Source: Candidatus Zixiibacteriota bacterium
GTDB taxonomy: Bacteria > Zixibacteria > MSB-5A5 > GN15 > JAAZOE01
Length of the DNA: 5,524 bases
Reading direction: 5' to 3'
Assembly: GCA_028700875.1 (NCBI GenBank)
Contig: JAQVRW010000217.1
Span: 1-5,524, forward strand
Made by a program: the position numbers and the translations under genes
In this document: positions 1 to 5,524 of the stretch, piece by piece
Position numbering within the stretch: the first letter of the stretch is position 1
Layout: every line of letters begins with the position of its first letter
Notes under the pieces: generated by a model
Told to the model about the DNA's origin: nothing
Database searches by the model: none
The model's input: the letters and a program-made list of their open reading frames with translations, nothing else

Positions 1-826
1 CGATCCAGGCAATGTTAATGGTATCTTCATCGATACAGTAGTCCGCCGGCATGGGAGCCGTCCGCCGAAAACCGCAAATGTCGTCCTGCGCGCCGCTGGT
101 TCCGAGGGATGAATGGTAAACGTCCGCGTCGACATACAAGGCGGCATACAGTTGTTTGATCGGGAAAGCGCCGATATTCGTTATTTTATAGTCAAAAAGG
201 ACAAAATCCTCGGCGTAATCGTAACTCCAGGAATAACTGTTCTGCTGGACGGAAACATTCAGGGGTGTATGCGGCCGGTTGTCAATGGGGTCCGTTCCAG
301 TCAAGCCGGTTTCCACGATAGTATCAGTATATGTACAGAGAAAATCCTGTTCGGAAACTGCAAAGGGGCTATACGTACTCTTTGACTTCAGACTCGAGCG
401 CGGGATAATCGCTCCGGCGTCGCCTGCATCCGGATACAACTCCTGCATCGAGAACCAACCATCGCCGCCCACCGACACCAGCGTGTCCCGTCCGACAATG
501 GCGCCGATCCAAAGGGAGGCGGCAAACAGATACTCCATCTGAGAGTTGATGGGATACTCGCAACCCAGCGCTGCCTCACCGTTGATGATCGGGGATCCCT
601 CATAACCGGCTCCGAACATCCCATAGTTCGTGACCAGCAGCGCCATCTTGCCGACATTGTGCTGGTCGTATTGAGTGTTGGGAGAGGCGGCGAGCACCTT
701 CGGACTGATCCCCGCGGCGCCGTTGCCGGGTGCGTCAAACAAAGCCCGGGCATCGACCGCAACGGTTAAACAAAGGAAGACAGCCAGAGCCGAAAGCAAG
801 CAGGTCATACGGTTTTTCCAAAACAT
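1..826 (-). CDS. Secreted surface-type protein, N-terminal part (runs off left edge), paralog of the gene at 3680
   Basis: The frame is open from ATG 826 down to the window edge without a stop, giving 275 residues. Residues 1-28 look like a signal peptide: basic start (MFWKNR), hydrophobic core LLSALAVFLCLTVAV, and a small-residue end DARA as the likely signal peptidase I site. The mature part aligns almost without gaps to the protein at 3680: ISPK (40-43), AASPN (46-50), CEYPINS (89-95), VGRDTLVSVG (111-120), AVSEQDF (156-162), YDYAEDF (202-208), YVDADVYH (231-238) and DDICG (248-252). Cysteines 89, 164, 251 and 264 are shared with that paralog. I infer a beta-rich exported protein, possibly disulfide-bonded; its function is unknown. 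I chose ATG 826 because it gives a normal signal peptide. In-frame ATGs at 883 and 877 would add an acidic extension, and ATG 808 would trim the basic region. GGGG at 838-835 is a weak ribosome-binding candidate. The gene is transcribed away from the transporter operon, so it has its own promoter, not confidently located. Confidence 0.88.
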   Translation of the reverse strand, partial: MFWKNRMTCLLSALAVFLCLTVAVDARALFDAPGNGAAGISPKVLAASPNTQYDQHNVGKMALLVTNYGMFGAGYEGSPIINGEAALGCEYPINSQMEYLFAASLWIGAIVGRDTLVSVGGDGWFSMQELYPDAGDAGAIIPRSSLKSKSTYSPFAVSEQDFLCTYTDTIVETGLTGTDPIDNRPHTPLNVSVQQNSYSWSYDYAEDFVLFDYKITNIGAFPIKQLYAALYVDADVYHSSLGTSGAQDDICGFRRTAPMPADYCIDEDTINIAWI

Positions 827-1053
827 AGCAAAGACCCCATCTAATATGTCCGCTTCATCTCGAACAGGCGTTTTCATCGCCATAGAATAGAGACGTTCGA
901 GCCATAAAAAGCGTAAAACGCAATTGCACGCGAACATACAAAATCTTCGCCCAAAAGAAAAGCGGTTTTTCGAAAATACCCTCGTGCGTCTTGATTTTTG
1001 CCCCTCCGATGAGTTATTGTCCCGTTTTGGGTTGTAGAAAACGTCAACATATA
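827..1053. other. Divergent intergenic region between the secreted protein gene and the transporter operon
   Basis: This 227-nt stretch separates start codons that point away from each other, so it must carry promoters for both directions. It is visibly more AT-rich than the genes, especially at 900-1000. It contains the 7-bp inverted repeat described separately, a short GCGT-AAA-ACGC dyad at about 911-921, the palindrome GCAATTGC just after it, and a weak GAAAA-GCGGT-TTTTC dyad at 957-971. Short frames across it show no protein-like character. I could not find a convincing minus-strand promoter: no -35/-10 pair with 16-18 nt spacing matched well. Confidence 0.6.
859..901 (-). promoter_or_regulatory. 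Nested inverted repeat in the leader of the secreted protein gene
   Basis: CTCGAAC (859-865) and GTTCGAG (895-901) are perfect 7-bp inverted arms. Inside them GGCG (867-870) and CGCC (878-881) form a 4-bp stem with a 7-nt loop. On the minus strand the structure ends 32 nt before the start codon at 826. It could be an RNA hairpin in the 5' leader or a protein-binding dyad. There is no U-run after it, so it is not an intrinsic terminator. A comparable hairpin sits 35 nt before the paralogous gene at 3680. The arms are seen; the function is inferred. Confidence 0.4.
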
Positions 1054-1055
1054 AT
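991..1055 (+). promoter_or_regulatory. Two weak promoter candidates for the transporter-glycosyltransferase operon
   Basis: Candidate A is TTGATT (991-996) with an 18-nt spacer and TATTGT (1015-1020), 4/6 matches in each box. It would start RNA near 1027 and leave a short leader before ATG 1054. Candidate B is TTGGGT (1027-1032), a 17-nt spacer and a perfect TATAAT (1050-1055), but its -35 box matches only TTG and its RNA would begin after ATG 1054. Candidate A fits the chosen start; candidate B would require a leaderless start such as GTG 1066. Neither is strong, and the host sigma factor consensus is unknown. Confidence 0.22.
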
Positions 1056-2310
1056 GGGTCGGCCTGTGATACAAAACCTCGCCGGTCGTTTCGGCGCCCT
1101 CGACAAACGCGTATATATCCTGAGCCTGGGCTGGGTGGTCAGTTCGGCCGGGTTCGCCATGGTCATCCCTTTCTTGTCCATCTACTTCCATGAACAATTA
1201 GGTCTCTCGATGAGCGCCATCGGGCTGTTCTTCGGGTTTACGACGGTCTTGCGCGCCCTGCCGCAGCCGGTCTCCGGCTGGCTGTCCGATCGCATCGGAC
1301 GGGTCCCGATCATGGGCTGGTCGCAGATTCTGCGTTCACTCACGTTTGCCGGGGTCGGGTACGCCATAATGACCGGCTCAGGATTTCTAGTCATCGCCGC
1401 CTTCGTTTCATTCAACTATATTTTCGGGGCGGTATTGAATCCGGCCGCAAATGCCATGGTAGCCGACCTGGTAGCCAAAGAACAACGGGTATCGGCGTAT
1501 GCCATGCTTCGAATCGGCGGCAATCTGGGATGGGCGTTGGGGCCCGCGTTGGGGGGCTTTGTCTCCGACAAATCCTACAGTGCGCTGTTTTATCTGGCCG
1601 GATTTCTCATGCTGATTTCGGGAGTCTATTTTTTCTATGCCCTCAAGGACGTTCCCAGGAAAAACGGCCAGCGTGGTTTGGCGGATTTCAAATGGGGCGA
1701 TATTCTCAACTTGCGTCAGGACCCTCGGCTTCTGCGCCATTGCCTGATTTCATTCGCCTTGTTTCTCGTTGTGGCGCAGCTTATTGCGGCCTTGTCCGTG
1801 TATTGCGTGGAAACTGTCGGCATCAGCCGCGCCCAATTGGGAACCCTCTATGCCATCAACGGCTTCATGGTCGTCTTCCTGCAATTCCCCGTCTCTTCTT
1901 TTTTTAAACGGATAACGCTGACCGGCCAGCTCACAGTCGGGGCGATGATCTATGCTGTTGGGTATTTTTTGGTCGGCCTGGCTCCGGGATTCGGTTTTCT
2001 TATTCTATGCATAGTCATTATCACCATCGCCGAAATGATCGTCTCGCCTCCTGCCATAGCGTTGGTGGCAAATCTGTCCCCGCCGGAAGCGTATGGACGA
2101 TATATGGGGATATTCGGATTTTTTCATATGTCGGGCTGGTCGCTGGGGCCGACACTGGGCGGTTTTCTCTTGGATATTTTCGCGACGAAACCGGTCCTGA
2201 TGTGGGCCAGCATTTCGGTGCTGGCGGTCGGGGCTTCTATTCTCTATCATAATTTCGGCCGCATGCTGACGCCGGCCCAAAACAGCGCTCTCCGCGCCGG
2301 AGTGGAATAG
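1054..2310 (+). CDS. Major facilitator superfamily transporter, 12 TM, drug/proton-antiporter-like
   Basis: This is an inner-membrane carrier of 418 residues, a normal MFS length. Hydrophobic segments at roughly 21-43, 52-73, 90-109, 111-132, 149-170, 176-197, 229-252, 261-283, 291-310, 312-335, 350-374 and 378-399 give 12 helices, with a basic cytoplasmic loop (198-226) between the halves. MFS motif A is in the loop after helix 2 (GWLSDRIGRVPI, 75-86). Helix 5 has the antiporter motif C form, G-x3-GP-x2-GG (GWALGPALGG, 159-168), and helix 11 repeats it (GWSLGPTLGG, 361-370). Motif C is known from exporters of the DHA families, so export or flipping is more likely than uptake; the substrate is unknown. 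ATG 1054 is preferred because it leaves a typical short basic N-terminus. TTG 991 and ATG 1009 would add a cysteine-containing tail that looks non-coding, and GTG 1066 is possible. No clear Shine-Dalgarno is present. The glycosyltransferase gene follows after 7 nt, suggesting that its product or a related glycoconjugate is the cargo. Confidence 0.93.
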   Translation: MGRPVIQNLAGRFGALDKRVYILSLGWVVSSAGFAMVIPFLSIYFHEQLGLSMSAIGLFFGFTTVLRALPQPVSGWLSDRIGRVPIMGWSQILRSLTFAGVGYAIMTGSGFLVIAAFVSFNYIFGAVLNPAANAMVADLVAKEQRVSAYAMLRIGGNLGWALGPALGGFVSDKSYSALFYLAGFLMLISGVYFFYALKDVPRKNGQRGLADFKWGDILNLRQDPRLLRHCLISFALFLVVAQLIAALSVYCVETVGISRAQLGTLYAINGFMVVFLQFPVSSFFKRITLTGQLTVGAMIYAVGYFLVGLAPGFGFLILCIVIITIAEMIVSPPAIALVANLSPPEAYGRYMGIFGFFHMSGWSLGPTLGGFLLDIFATKPVLMWASISVLAVGASILYHNFGRMLTPAQNSALRAGVE

Positions 2311-2317
2311 CCAAATT

Positions 2318-3529
2318 ATGCCGCAAACCGACGCCATTGAGGACGCCCAACTCATCTTCATCGACACGGAGATCGGGCGAGGCCATCCCGGCTATCTCGA
2401 TGGCACTATCGCGCGGGTGGCGGCTGCCTATCCTCACCTGCGATACTATCGGACCGATGTATTTGCCGCCTCGCACGGCCTGTCCAAGGCCGGTTGGCGG
2501 GCCGTTCGATGGTTGTATCGAATGGGGGGGAAGGGAGGGCTGATTACCCCGCTCTATGGTCTCCTGCGGCGCTCTTCCGGGGCGGTGCGTGGCCCCGGTG
2601 TAACCGTTCGCCTTCTGGGACGAGACTTATCCCGGATAGCGGCGCGGACCGAGGAGATACTGGTCGTGTCTCACCCGATCCTGGCCGGAATGCTGGTGCC
2701 ACTGGGAACGGTCGTGTATCAGCACGGCGAGTTGGCGGCTCCGGATGAAGCCCTGGTTACTGGATGTCGCAGGGTCTTGGTCCCATGGCAGGAGGGAGCC
2801 GACACTTTCAAACGATCCGGCATAGCCCCCGAAACCATCGCGGTGACCGGGCAGTGTATCGAGAACGAATTGACCGATATCGCCGCGATGGCCTATAAGG
2901 CGCGGATGGAGCGGCTGAAGGGGAATGGCCCACTGACCGTGGCCTTCTTTTCATCGGGGGCATATCCAACTTTGCACCTGCGGCGATTGTGCCTGGCCGC
3001 CCGGTCGTTGACCGCCGCCGGTCACACATCGGTCATCTTTGCCGGTCAGTCGCGCCAGGTGGCAAAATCCCTGATACGCCATTTCCGTCGCCGGGGATTG
3101 CCTGCCGTCGACGGACTGGACATCTCCGCCGGAATAAGCATCGTCGGATCCACGGACCGAAACGACGAAAACCGACGTATCGCGGGACTCTTTCCCCGCC
3201 TTGACCTGTTCATCGCGCCGGCCCATGAACGGACCAATTGGGCGGTCGGGTTGGGCCTGCCTCAGTTTATCCTCTGTCCTCATATCGGGTCGTATGCCCC
3301 GCTCAATGCCACCGTGGCAGTCGGTAGGGGAGTCGCCGTCGAGATTCGAAATGACCGCAAGGCGCAAACGCTGGCTGCCCTGATCGCCGATTTCAGGCAG
3401 ACCGGGCGATTGGCCGATATGGCTTTTCACGGATTTGGGCGGACCGCCATAGACGGCTTCGATCGGTCGGCCCGAATCCTGGCCGACATGGTCGGCGATT
3501 ATCGGCGGGACAATTCGAGCCCGGCTTAG
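2318..3529 (+). CDS. GT-B fold glycosyltransferase, MurG/MGDG-synthase (GT28)-like
   Basis: This predicted cytosolic or membrane-associated enzyme of 403 residues would move a sugar from a nucleotide donor to an unknown acceptor. There is no signal peptide or membrane helix. The N-terminal half opens with a strand and a glycine loop, IDTEIGRGHPGYL (about 15-27), matching the G-x-GH loop of GT28 enzymes. It continues with VVSHP (116-120), VVYQHGE (132-138) and GIAPETIAVTG (168-178), the last resembling the linker region of MGDG-synthase-type proteins. The C-terminal donor domain starts near LTVAFFSSG (206-214) and has PAHERTNW (301-308), GLGLPQFILCP (311-321) and LNA (329-331), the usual layout ending in an Asn-Ala pair. 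The Glu normally found seven residues before the Pro of G-x-P is replaced by Trp308. ATG 2318 lies 7 nt after the transporter stop, so the two are co-transcribed and probably translationally coupled; GGAA at 2304-2307 is a weak ribosome site. Fold assignment is fairly sure; substrate and family rank are not. Confidence 0.85.
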   Translation: MPQTDAIEDAQLIFIDTEIGRGHPGYLDGTIARVAAAYPHLRYYRTDVFAASHGLSKAGWRAVRWLYRMGGKGGLITPLYGLLRRSSGAVRGPGVTVRLLGRDLSRIAARTEEILVVSHPILAGMLVPLGTVVYQHGELAAPDEALVTGCRRVLVPWQEGADTFKRSGIAPETIAVTGQCIENELTDIAAMAYKARMERLKGNGPLTVAFFSSGAYPTLHLRRLCLAARSLTAAGHTSVIFAGQSRQVAKSLIRHFRRRGLPAVDGLDISAGISIVGSTDRNDENRRIAGLFPRLDLFIAPAHERTNWAVGLGLPQFILCPHIGSYAPLNATVAVGRGVAVEIRNDRKAQTLAALIADFRQTGRLADMAFHGFGRTAIDGFDRSARILADMVGDYRRDNSSPA

Positions 3530-3560
3530 GTGCAACGGCAGGGGACATTAACAAAAGGCG

Positions 3561-3589
3561 TTGGCGAAAAGCCCATAGGCGATTATATT
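3561..3589 (+). promoter_or_regulatory. Sigma70-like promoter for the secreted protein gene at 3680
   Basis: TTGGCG (3561-3566, 4/6 to consensus) and TATATT (3584-3589, 5/6) are separated by exactly 17 nt. RNA would begin near 3596, giving a leader of about 84 nt that contains the hairpin at 3614-3644. The promoter starts 31 nt after the glycosyltransferase stop, so the surface protein gene can be expressed apart from the upstream operon. The boxes are seen; activity is inferred. Confidence 0.45.
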
Positions 3590-3596
3590 AGTCGCC
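3578..3596. promoter_or_regulatory. Inverted repeat across the -10 box, possible operator
   Basis: GGCGA (3578-3582) and TCGCC (3592-3596) are perfect 5-bp arms around a 9-nt centre that contains the TATATT box. A longer alternative pairs TGGCGA (3562-3567) with TCGCCA (3592-3597). A dyad centred on the -10 box suits a repressor site, but the arms are short and chance is a real alternative. Confidence 0.25.
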
Positions 3597-3613
3597 ACGT
3601 AGCCGTAAAGTTT

Positions 3614-3644
3614 GGCCGGACCGTCGTCCGCGACGGGTCGGGCC
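3614..3644 (+). promoter_or_regulatory. Strong hairpin in the leader of the secreted protein gene
   Basis: The arms 3614-3626 and 3631-3644 form 12 base pairs (GGCC/GGCC, GACC/GGTC, GTCG/CGAC) with one G-G mismatch, one bulged G and a TCCG loop. The following bases are GATGACTGG, not a T-run, so it is a poor intrinsic terminator for the upstream operon. It ends 35 nt before ATG 3680. A role as leader structure, RNA stabiliser, attenuator or rho-linked stop is possible. Its placement matches the inverted repeat before the paralogous gene on the left. Confidence 0.5.
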
Positions 3645-3679
3645 GATGACTGGAATATTTTCAACGGTCGGGTGGGTGC

Positions 3680-5524
3680 ATGCGACAGGCGCGATTGCTT
3701 TGGTATCTTCTCGTAATACTCATGATCGGGAACTGCTGCCTGATGGCCGCGCCGTTGGTCGAGAAAGGACAATTCCCGTCGGAACTGATATCCCCCAAGA
3801 CAACCGCGGCCAGTCCCAACTGGCAGATAGCTGTCCATAAAATCAACAAGTTGTGGTTGGCGATTACCAACGGAGCGACCTTCGGGATCGGTTTTGCCGG
3901 TTCGGAACTCGACCCGGAAACCAATCTTCCCGCCCCCTCCTGCGAATACCCGGCCAACTCCGATATAACTTATCTATATATAGGTGCAATGTGGGCCGGA
4001 GCTGTGGTCGGCCGCGATACTCTGGTGTCGGTCGGTTTCGATGGCAACTATTTCGTCCGGGAGTTCTGGCCGCAACCGGGCGAGGAAGGGGCCATCATCC
4101 GCAAGAGCAATATGAAAACGTCGCTGGATTACTATACCGACGCCGTCTCCGAACAGGATTTCATCTGCAGCTATACCGATACCATCACCGACCCGTCGGT
4201 GGCGGCGACCGACGGGTACGACGGCCGGCCGCACGTTCCGCTCGGGTTGGAAGTCAAGCAGCGTTCCTATGGCTGGAGCTATGATTACGCCGAGGATTTC
4301 ATCATCTTCGACTATACCATCCGGAACATCAACCGCTTTCCGTTGAAAAAAATATACTTCGGCATCTATGTCGATGCGGACGTGTACCACACGTCGGCGG
4401 AGGGATCTGGTTGGGGGGACGATATCTGCGGATATGTGCATTCTGTTCCCTCATCGGACATTTCCTGTTATCAGGATACGATTCGGGTGGCCTGGACGGC
4501 CGATAACGACGGCGACCCCAACTCGAATGCCGGCAATGTCTTCGATTTTACCTCCGCCACGTCTGTGACCGGGACGGCGGTGTTGCGCTCGCCGAATCCG
4601 GACATGGAATACTCGTTCAACTGGTGGGTCGCCAGCGGTACCCCCGCGCTCGATTGGGGTCCGCGCCAGACCGGTTCCAACGAAAAACCGTTCCGCGACT
4701 TCGGCACCGGGATGGGTTCTCCCAACGGCGATCGCAACAAATATTATATCATGTCCTCCAACGAATTCGATTACGATCAGTTGGAGTCGGCCACCAGTCA
4801 CACCGGCAACGGTTTCCTTCCCCCGACGCGAGAGGCGGAGGATATCGCTAACGGATACGACGCCCGGTATCTTTTTTCCTTCGGGCCGTTCGATCTGGCT
4901 CCGGGGGATACCTTGCCCCTGACGCTGGCCTATGTGGCCGGGGAAAACTTCCATGTCGAAGGGCCCGATTTCGAGCGGTACTGGGACCCGATGATGCCAC
5001 ATATGTACCAGGATCGTCTAAGCTTCGCCGATCTGGGCGTCAATGCCAAGTGGGCTCACTGGATATTCGACAACCCCGGCGTGGATACCGATGGCGACCG
5101 CGACTCCGGCAAGTTCATCTGGGTGTGTCAATCGGGCGGGATGGATGTTTGTTTCGGCGAAGACGAATTATTGCCGGACAGTTCTCTGACCGGATGCAAG
5201 AAGGTATATATCGCCGGCGATGGCGTCCCCGACTTTCGCGGCGCGTCGCCGCCGCCGGCGCCGGTTCTGGATATCATACCGGAATTCGGCCTGTTGCGAA
5301 TACGGTGGAACGGGCAGATCAGCGAACGGAATGTCGACATCTTCTCCGGAACGAGGGACTTCGAAGGATACCGCGTATATTATGGAGAGGATAACCGCAT
5401 CTTCGATTATACCCTGATCGCCGGGTACGATGTCGATGATTTCAATATGTACACCTGGGATCCAACTCTCCAGCGGTGGAATATCTCGGATGCCCCGCTT
5501 CCGCGGGATTCGGTGGAGGCGCTG
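3680..5524 (+). CDS. Large secreted multidomain protein with Asp-rich loops and a fibronectin III-like segment (runs off right edge)
   Basis: The frame gives 615 residues with no stop before the window edge. ATG 3680 is the only usual start after an in-frame TGA at 3647. Residues 1-24 form a signal peptide (MRQAR, then LLWYLLVILMIG, ending LMAA); the cysteines at 19-20 do not make a proper lipobox. Residues about 37-272 align with the protein at 1-826 and share its motifs and four cysteines (88, 163, 250, 263). DNDGDPN (275-281) and DTDGDRD (469-475) look like calcium-binding Asp loops. A proline linker ASPPPAP (522-528) leads into a strand pattern with Trp543 and FEGYRVY (561-567) typical of a fibronectin type III-like domain. 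I recall similar proteins, annotated as hypothetical and sometimes ending in a type IX secretion sorting domain, in FCB-group genomes, but the C-terminus is outside this window. I infer a cell-surface or extracellular structural or binding protein; no catalytic motif is visible. It has its own likely promoter at 3561 and follows the transporter operon on the same strand. Confidence 0.9.
   Translation, partial: MRQARLLWYLLVILMIGNCCLMAAPLVEKGQFPSELISPKTTAASPNWQIAVHKINKLWLAITNGATFGIGFAGSELDPETNLPAPSCEYPANSDITYLYIGAMWAGAVVGRDTLVSVGFDGNYFVREFWPQPGEEGAIIRKSNMKTSLDYYTDAVSEQDFICSYTDTITDPSVAATDGYDGRPHVPLGLEVKQRSYGWSYDYAEDFIIFDYTIRNINRFPLKKIYFGIYVDADVYHTSAEGSGWGDDICGYVHSVPSSDISCYQDTIRVAWTADNDGDPNSNAGNVFDFTSATSVTGTAVLRSPNPDMEYSFNWWVASGTPALDWGPRQTGSNEKPFRDFGTGMGSPNGDRNKYYIMSSNEFDYDQLESATSHTGNGFLPPTREAEDIANGYDARYLFSFGPFDLAPGDTLPLTLAYVAGENFHVEGPDFERYWDPMMPHMYQDRLSFADLGVNAKWAHWIFDNPGVDTDGDRDSGKFIWVCQSGGMDVCFGEDELLPDSSLTGCKKVYIAGDGVPDFRGASPPPAPVLDIIPEFGLLRIRWNGQISERNVDIFSGTRDFEGYRVYYGEDNRIFDYTLIAGYDVDDFNMYTWDPTLQRWNISDAPLPRDSVEAL

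Noticed and set aside
113..762. Plus-strand frames (113-385, 279-542) and a second minus-strand frame (388-762)
   Set aside because: All lie over the minus-strand secreted protein gene, whose frame is uninterrupted and matches the paralog residue for residue.
957..971. GAAAA-GCGGT-TTTTC dyad as a terminator
   Set aside because: The stem is five mostly A-T pairs, too weak, and it lies between divergent starts where no transcript should end.
991..1053. TTG 991 or ATG 1009 as start of the transporter
   Set aside because: The added residues contain two cysteines and no family-like pattern, and the stretch looks like intergenic promoter DNA; ATG 1054 gives a typical MFS N-terminus.
2951..3535. 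Open frame of 194 codons on the minus strand
   Set aside because: It lies fully opposite the glycosyltransferase, whose frame shows clear family motifs. The antisense product is rich in Arg, Gly, Ser and Asp without domain-like pattern, as expected for a GC-rich shadow frame.
3530..3679. Intrinsic terminator after the glycosyltransferase
   Set aside because: The only strong hairpin (3614-3644) is followed by GATGACTGG rather than a T-run, so a classical terminator is not supported; read-through into the surface protein gene remains possible.
3728..3741. Lipoprotein signal at the Cys-Cys pair of the right-hand secreted protein
   Set aside because: The residues before the first Cys are I-G-N; Asn at -1 does not fit a lipobox, and an ordinary signal peptidase I site follows.
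3974..5002. Open frames of 155 and 183 codons on the minus strand (3974-4441 and 4451-5002)
   Set aside because: They mirror the secreted protein gene, whose plus-strand frame is continuous and aligns to a paralog; no recognisable motif in the antisense products.

Overview
The window holds four protein-coding genes and two short regulatory intergenic regions. It has no RNA genes, CRISPR arrays or recognisable mobile elements. GC content is moderately high and start codons have little Shine-Dalgarno support. The two outer genes belong to a large secreted-protein family whose wording (CEYP.NS, VVGRDTLVSVG.DG, DTDGD, GDGVPDFRGASPPP, FEGYRVY) I recall from uncultivated bacteria of the FCB superphylum, such as Zixibacteria, KSB1 and Marinimicrobia. 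The taxonomic guess rests on that recollection and has not been searched.

Layout from left to right. (1) Positions 1-826, minus strand: the N-terminal 275 residues of a secreted protein with a signal peptide; the gene runs off the left edge. (2) Positions 827-1053: a divergent intergenic region with an inverted repeat in the leader of gene 1 and weak promoter candidates for the rightward operon. (3) Positions 1054-2310, plus strand: a 12-helix major facilitator superfamily (MFS) transporter. (4) Positions 2318-3529, plus strand: a GT-B fold glycosyltransferase of the MurG/MGDG-synthase (GT28) type, starting 7 nt after the transporter stop and so almost certainly co-transcribed with it. (5) Positions 3530-3679: an intergenic region with a good sigma70-like promoter, an inverted repeat across its -10 box, and a strong hairpin. 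(6) Positions 3680-5524, plus strand: a second secreted protein, clearly paralogous to gene 1, with 615 residues visible before it runs off the right edge.

The transporter and glycosyltransferase form a plausible unit: the cytosolic enzyme glycosylates a small molecule or lipid and the MFS protein moves the product across the inner membrane. Its make-up recalls the Gram-positive glycolipid pair UgtP/YpfP (GT28) and LtaA (MFS flippase), although other roles such as a glycosylated secondary metabolite with its exporter are open. The flanking paralogs keep four cysteines at identical spacing and share a leader layout of hairpin, GATGA, GGA(C)ATATT and start codon, which suggests duplication together with their leaders. 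The most interesting point is this transporter-glycosyltransferase pair set between two members of an uncharacterised secreted family.
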